Assembly (NCBI GenBank): GCA_963693085.1
Contig: OY856411.1
Coordinates: 64,539,001-64,603,000, forward strand
Length of the DNA: 64,000 nucleotides
Source of the DNA: Alisma plantago-aquatica
Taxonomy: Eukaryota; Streptophyta; Magnoliopsida; Alismatales; Alismataceae
Direction: 5' to 3'
Below are positions 58,513 through 64,000 of this stretch, piece by piece. A model generated the notes under the pieces. It was given only the letters and a program-made list of their open reading frames with translations, was not told the origin of the DNA and did not search any database. Numbering within the stretch: position 1 is the stretch's first letter; each line of letters starts with the position of its first letter. The position numbers and the translations under genes were made by a program.

Positions 58513-58714
58513 CAAATTAGTTTTGCACTTCGATTTTGTTTCCCTTGGATGAGTGACTTACACTCATCCAAATGGGCTCAAAATTTGTATGTAGCCTAGC
58601 TATAGTATGAAGGTAAAGATCAATGATTTACATTTTGCAAAAAATAGTCTTGATATGAAAACACACTTAAGTGTATTTGTGCAATATGTACACTCAAGTG
58701 TATTCTAGCCTAAC

Positions 58715-60203
<1,489 letters not shown>

Positions 60204-61523
60204 AAATGATTGAGCTAGACAAATGAGAAAATCTGGGTACATGCCACTTAAATCAAAATGTTAACTGTACTATACTTGTCTTGTTGGAGAGATAATAAAA
60301 GACAGTAGAGCTGATTGGGACTCTAACAAACTATATGCTTTATTTAGTAGGGAGCAAGCTAAGGAAATTCTGAAACTCCCTATAAGTCTCCATGGCCCAA
60401 CAGCTAGGTACTAGTATCCATCCTCAAATGGTATGTCTATTGTACGTTCTGCTTATTGGCCGGGCCTGAAGGGTTAGAGCAGCCAATGGAATGCTACAAA
60501 TGGTATGCATCGGCAAGACCTCTGGAACAAAGTCTGGAATGCAAATATCCCTCCAAAGTTGAAACACTTCATGTGGTGTTGTTGCATTAATCACCTCCCC
60601 ACCGAACAGAATTTGAAAGCCATACACACTTGTGATAACAAACTCTGTGATATTTGCAAGTCTGAAACTGAATCAACTATCCATGCTTTGATGAGTTGCA
60701 CACATGTTGCTACCATCTAGTCCAAGCTCCCAATGACATCCACCCTGGAGGATGCTCCCCTTACTAGCTTTGCAGCACTTACTAATTGGTTCCTCACAAA
60801 GAGCGATATCACATCATTTCTAAGTTTTGCAACTAACTGCCTTGTAGTGTGGATATGCAGAAATGAAGCCATCTTCAATCAAGGTTTTGTCCAGTCACTC
60901 ATAACCTTACATGGTTTGATGCACTGGTCACATAGCTTCCTCCAAGGAAGAGGTAATGAGAAATCAGTGAATAAAACCTCACATGTGTAGGAGGGTACCA
61001 GGTGGGTACCTCGTAATAGGGGGCTCGTCAAGATAAACACCGATGGTACTTTTTTGACTGATAATAGGATCACTGTGGTTGTTGCTTTCAGGGACCATTT
61101 GGGTGAGGTACATATGATGGAAGCAAAAACAACCAACGGACTCTGGTCGGCTTATACTGTTGAGGCTCTTTGGATACTTTTTGGCTTGCAAATTGCATTG
61201 GATAATGACTTCAAACATGCCAAATTGAAATGGATGCAGCTAATATATATAGTAGAATTTAAAGAATGTGTAGGGAGAAATTCCTACGGATCTAATCTTT
61301 AGGGATATATTTTTCCTTTCATGAGCTTTAGACACTGATGTGTGTTCACACACTTTCAAAGAGGGTAATGAGGCAGCTCATAAACTGGAAAAAATGGGCT
61401 TAGGTTTTGATCGGGTTTGGACCTAATTGTGTAATTTCCCTTTCATTCCAAATTATCATGTTGTATGTCTTAACAATTATTACAAAGGATAGGCATCATT
61501 TCAAAAAAAATGATTGAGCTAGA
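60204..61523 (+). mobile_element. 5'-truncated L1-type LINE with 15 bp target-site duplication
   Basis: The direct repeat aatgattgagctaga lies at 60205-60219 and 61509-61523. The ~1.29 kb between them is the 3' end of a plant L1 LINE, ending in an A-run (61503-61510). The 5' truncation is typical of incomplete reverse transcription. Endonuclease and RT domains are absent. The intact duplication implies that the insertion boundaries are undisturbed. Confidence 0.9.
60290..61430 (+). pseudogene. LINE ORF2 C-terminal remnant: zf-RVT and RNase H
   Basis: Frames in order give LYALFSREQAKEILKLPIS and a SIVRSAYW piece, then the zinc-binding reverse-transcriptase-associated region WNKVWNANIPPKLKHFMW with CDICKSETESTIHALMSC (60505-60720). 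The linker and the plant-type RNase H domain follow (KINTDGTF, AFRDHLGEV, TVEALWILFGLQIA, about 61030-61300), and the end reads HTFKEGNEAAHKLEKMGLG (to about 61430). The first catalytic Asp and the helix Glu are retained. The Asp expected in the third motif is lost (KWMQ in place of an ESD-type sequence). Stops lie near 60718, 60988 and 61300. In intact elements this part processes the RNA-cDNA hybrid. Confidence 0.85.
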
Positions 61524-61699
61524 TAAGAGAGGTATGATATGTCAAAGTTTTAAGTTTAAGATCAAGCTAGAATAGGGAGATCTAGTTAGCCCTCACTTTA
61601 TCTAGATGATTTTGGTATGTAGAGAACCTAGAGAGAATGGGTTTCTCCACGATCCAAAAGTTTTCCATTGGTTTGATTCTGCAACCATTACCTGCATCG

Positions 61700-64000
61700 A
61701 AAAACCAATTCATTATGAACTACAACATGAATAGAATGGTCAAACCATTTCACAAACTACTATTATGTTACAAATTTCTAATATGAACATGAAGAACGCC
61801 AAGACTCACATTGTTCATATGGTAAATATCGTCAAATTAATAACCAAGGTAATACACATTCTAAGAAAGTTTCTAAGTGCAAGTCAGATTATTCCATTGA
61901 AATGAGAAGGGAGGTATGGACAAATATGGAAATTGTCACCATTGTCACAAGCCTGGAAATTTGAATCAATTTTATTCCTCTTCAAGGAGGAACTTAAGAA
62001 TCAAAGGGGGTATAAATATCCACCTAAGATGCTTATTTATTGGGAAACATTTATCTACTTCTTCATCATAGCTATTAGATATCATATTTGGATTTACTTA
62101 TGATAAATGTGCAAGATTTTAAATGAAGTAGACCCTCACAAAGGTATTTATGGGGCCATAAGTCAAAAATGGGGAAAAGGTTTTTTCTGAGAGTATAGGA
62201 AGATACAGTTTATCTCTTCTCTTAGGGCTTGTAGAACAACTGAATAATTTCTATCACATACTTGTCGTAAGTAGAAGTAATATTTATGTGTCTTGTTTAG
62301 ATGATAATTGTTTTCCTTCATTGTAAAAATTGCATTTTGTCTATATTTTTGGATGTTATCTTCTATGTAATTGTATGATGTCTTACTGTCATTATTTCTT
62401 GCATTTTGAGACACATTTTTATAAAAATATTTATGGAAGTTCTTAAATACATGACTCAAACATGGAGTGCCAAAGGTGTTGTCATTTGTGCCATATAAAG
62501 GAGGGGAGAATTTATAAACTCATTAGGATGATACTTATGTTTGTTCAATTTTGAATCTTTAAAGAGATATGAGTCATCCTTATTAGACAAGATGACAAAT
62601 GTACCTTTTACTAACCTCAATGAAAGATAGACTAAACTTCTAGAGCTCGTACACGCTAATATATGTGGTCCTTATAGTTCAATTTATAGAGGTGGGTACC
62701 AATACTTAAATTACATGTGTTGATGATCTCGGTAGGTATGGGTATGTGCATTTTAAGAGACAAAATTAAAGTACCTTGAAAATATCAAAAAATCAACAAT
62801 AAAATGAGAGACAACCTAGTACATTAAGATACTTTTTTCAAATTGAGGTGGAGAAATATTTGAGCCAACATTTTTAGGACTTCTTAAGGAGTGTGGTATT
62901 GCATCAAAAATGACTCCACCTAGAACCCACAACAAAATGGCATCTTAAAGAGAAGGATTTGTAGTTTTGGGCATGGTGTGATCAATTGTGTTCAAAGTTA
63001 GACTACTCCACTCTATTTGAGACAATCTCTATATAGCATAGTCTTTACAAATAACTACTTCCATCTAAATTGGTTCCAAAGACATCACATGAGATATGTA
63101 TTTGGAAGCATGCTGATGTATCTTTTATAAAAAAATAGGGATCTGAAGTGATCATTTCCTAAAACTTTGGGGTCTAACTATAATCAGTATTATTTTTTGG
63201 GGTAATCCAATTAAACCAAAGGATATTTTGTCTTTGTTCAATCCCATAAAAAAGTGTTTTTTTCTTAACCTAATACCTTCTCAGAGAAATATTTTTTTTC
63301 TAAAAATATAAGTGGGAGGAAACTCAAAGAGGTTCGACATACATGAACTAACAATGAAGTTAATGAGGAAAATGAGGAGACACTACAAGTTTTTGTGTAA
63401 TAATGGATCCCTTAAGAAACACATGAACTTTATAGATCTAGTAGGAGTAGTTGTGATCCAAAGATCCTTGGATTTATTATAATTTAACATTGTGAGTTTT
63501 TAGTCATGGATAGGGATGATCCAACCACCTAAAAGGAAGCTATAAGGGGATCAAAATTTTGTAAATGGTTGTTGAAAAGGTATGGATCTTGGTGGTAACA
63601 CTCAAAAAGGGAAAACCCATGAGTAAAAATGGGTCTTTAGGAAGAATGTGGACATGGACAAAATGTCCATACCTACAAAGGGTATTTTCTTGTATAAGGT
63701 TTCAAACAAGTTCAAATATTCCTATCCTCCATTATGGTCAAGACCTATAGGATCATGCTTGCCCTTGCAACCTATCATGTATGTGAGATTTGGAAAATGG
63801 TTGTAAAAATCACATTCCATAATGGGAATCATCTTAAATATGTATATATGATAAAACATGAGGGTTTTAATATCTAAGTGATGTTGAAAAGGTCGATAAA
63901 CTACAGGTGTCAATATATTGTGTAAGGCAAGCATCCACAAGTTATATTCTTTATTTTGATGAATATCTCAAAGAGAATCTTCATCAAGAATGAAGTCAAA
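61700..64000 (+). pseudogene. pol: Decayed Ty1/copia polyprotein, lineage different from S1, cut by window end
   Basis: A gag zinc-knuckle trace (CHHCHKPGN) lies at about 61940. The pre-integrase end reads DKMTNVPFTNLNER (about 62590-62630), then the integrase core: a HANICGPYSS-like stretch, GGYQYL, DDLGRYGYVHFK (62630-62765), GLLKECGIASKMTPPRTHN (about 62880-62935) with the expected glycine-proline-rich core after the catalytic Glu lost. RT traces follow: KWVFRKNVDMD (about 63630), IMLALATYH and EIWKMVVK (63750-63810), where the usual Q-M-D-V-K motif has lost its Asp, and GNHLKYVYM (63825-63850). It changes frame many times. The sequence type (DDLGRYGYVY-like, LKECGI) differs from Sireviruses. 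LTRs are not visible. Confidence 0.75.

Overview
This window is a stretch of a plant nuclear genome made almost entirely of transposable elements. The evidence is plant LTR-retrotransposon lineages (Tekay/Del chromovirus, Athila/Tat-like, Sirevirus-like Ty1/copia), primer sites matching initiator-tRNA-Met and tRNA-Asp, an L1-type LINE with a plant RNase H tail, a tRNA-type SINE, a small Helitron and a MYB/SANT-like remnant. A flowering plant with a repeat-rich genome is the natural reading; I cannot name the species. I found no convincing intact host gene, tRNA, rRNA or CRISPR array. Every recognisable protein region carries stops, frameshifts or lost catalytic residues.

Layout. 1-379: minus-strand MYB/SANT-like remnant. 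380-9732: AT-rich DNA without genes, holding a two-copy ~820 bp tandem duplication (4690-6345) with a nested 51 bp x 3 repeat. 9733-9964: SINE with a 15 bp target duplication. 10494-21757: a young Tekay-type element (minus strand) with 3.8 kb LTRs about 98% identical by eye, a perfect 5 bp target duplication, and a drastically reduced pol.

21758-53950 is a nested stack. An old minus-strand Athila-like LTR (21758-22045 and 52351-53950) was split by element A1 (22046-52350, plus). The 3' LTR of A1 was split by a Sirevirus-like copia element S1 (32129-51349, minus). S1 was split between pol and its 3' env-like ORF by a second Athila/Tat-like element A2 (36159-44164, plus). A1, S1 and A2 each show roughly 11% LTR divergence over the ~270-330 bp I compared. 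A1 and A2 keep gag and protease, and A1 also keeps the ATHILA-type 3' ORF, but neither has any trace of reverse transcriptase, RNase H or integrase.

53951-58815 is rich in (TA)n, (CA)n and (TG)n microsatellites. It holds a 304 bp Helitron with textbook ends, a GC-richer island (about 56480-58035) that may be captured gene sequence next to a second Helitron-like 5' end, and a fold-back MITE. 60204-61523 is a 5'-truncated L1 LINE with a 15 bp target duplication. From about 61700 to the window end is a decayed plus-strand copia polyprotein of a lineage different from S1.

The sequences do not form a host pathway. They interact as autonomous and non-autonomous elements: the A-type elements, the reduced Tekay copy, the SINE and the small Helitron would all have needed enzymes supplied in trans.
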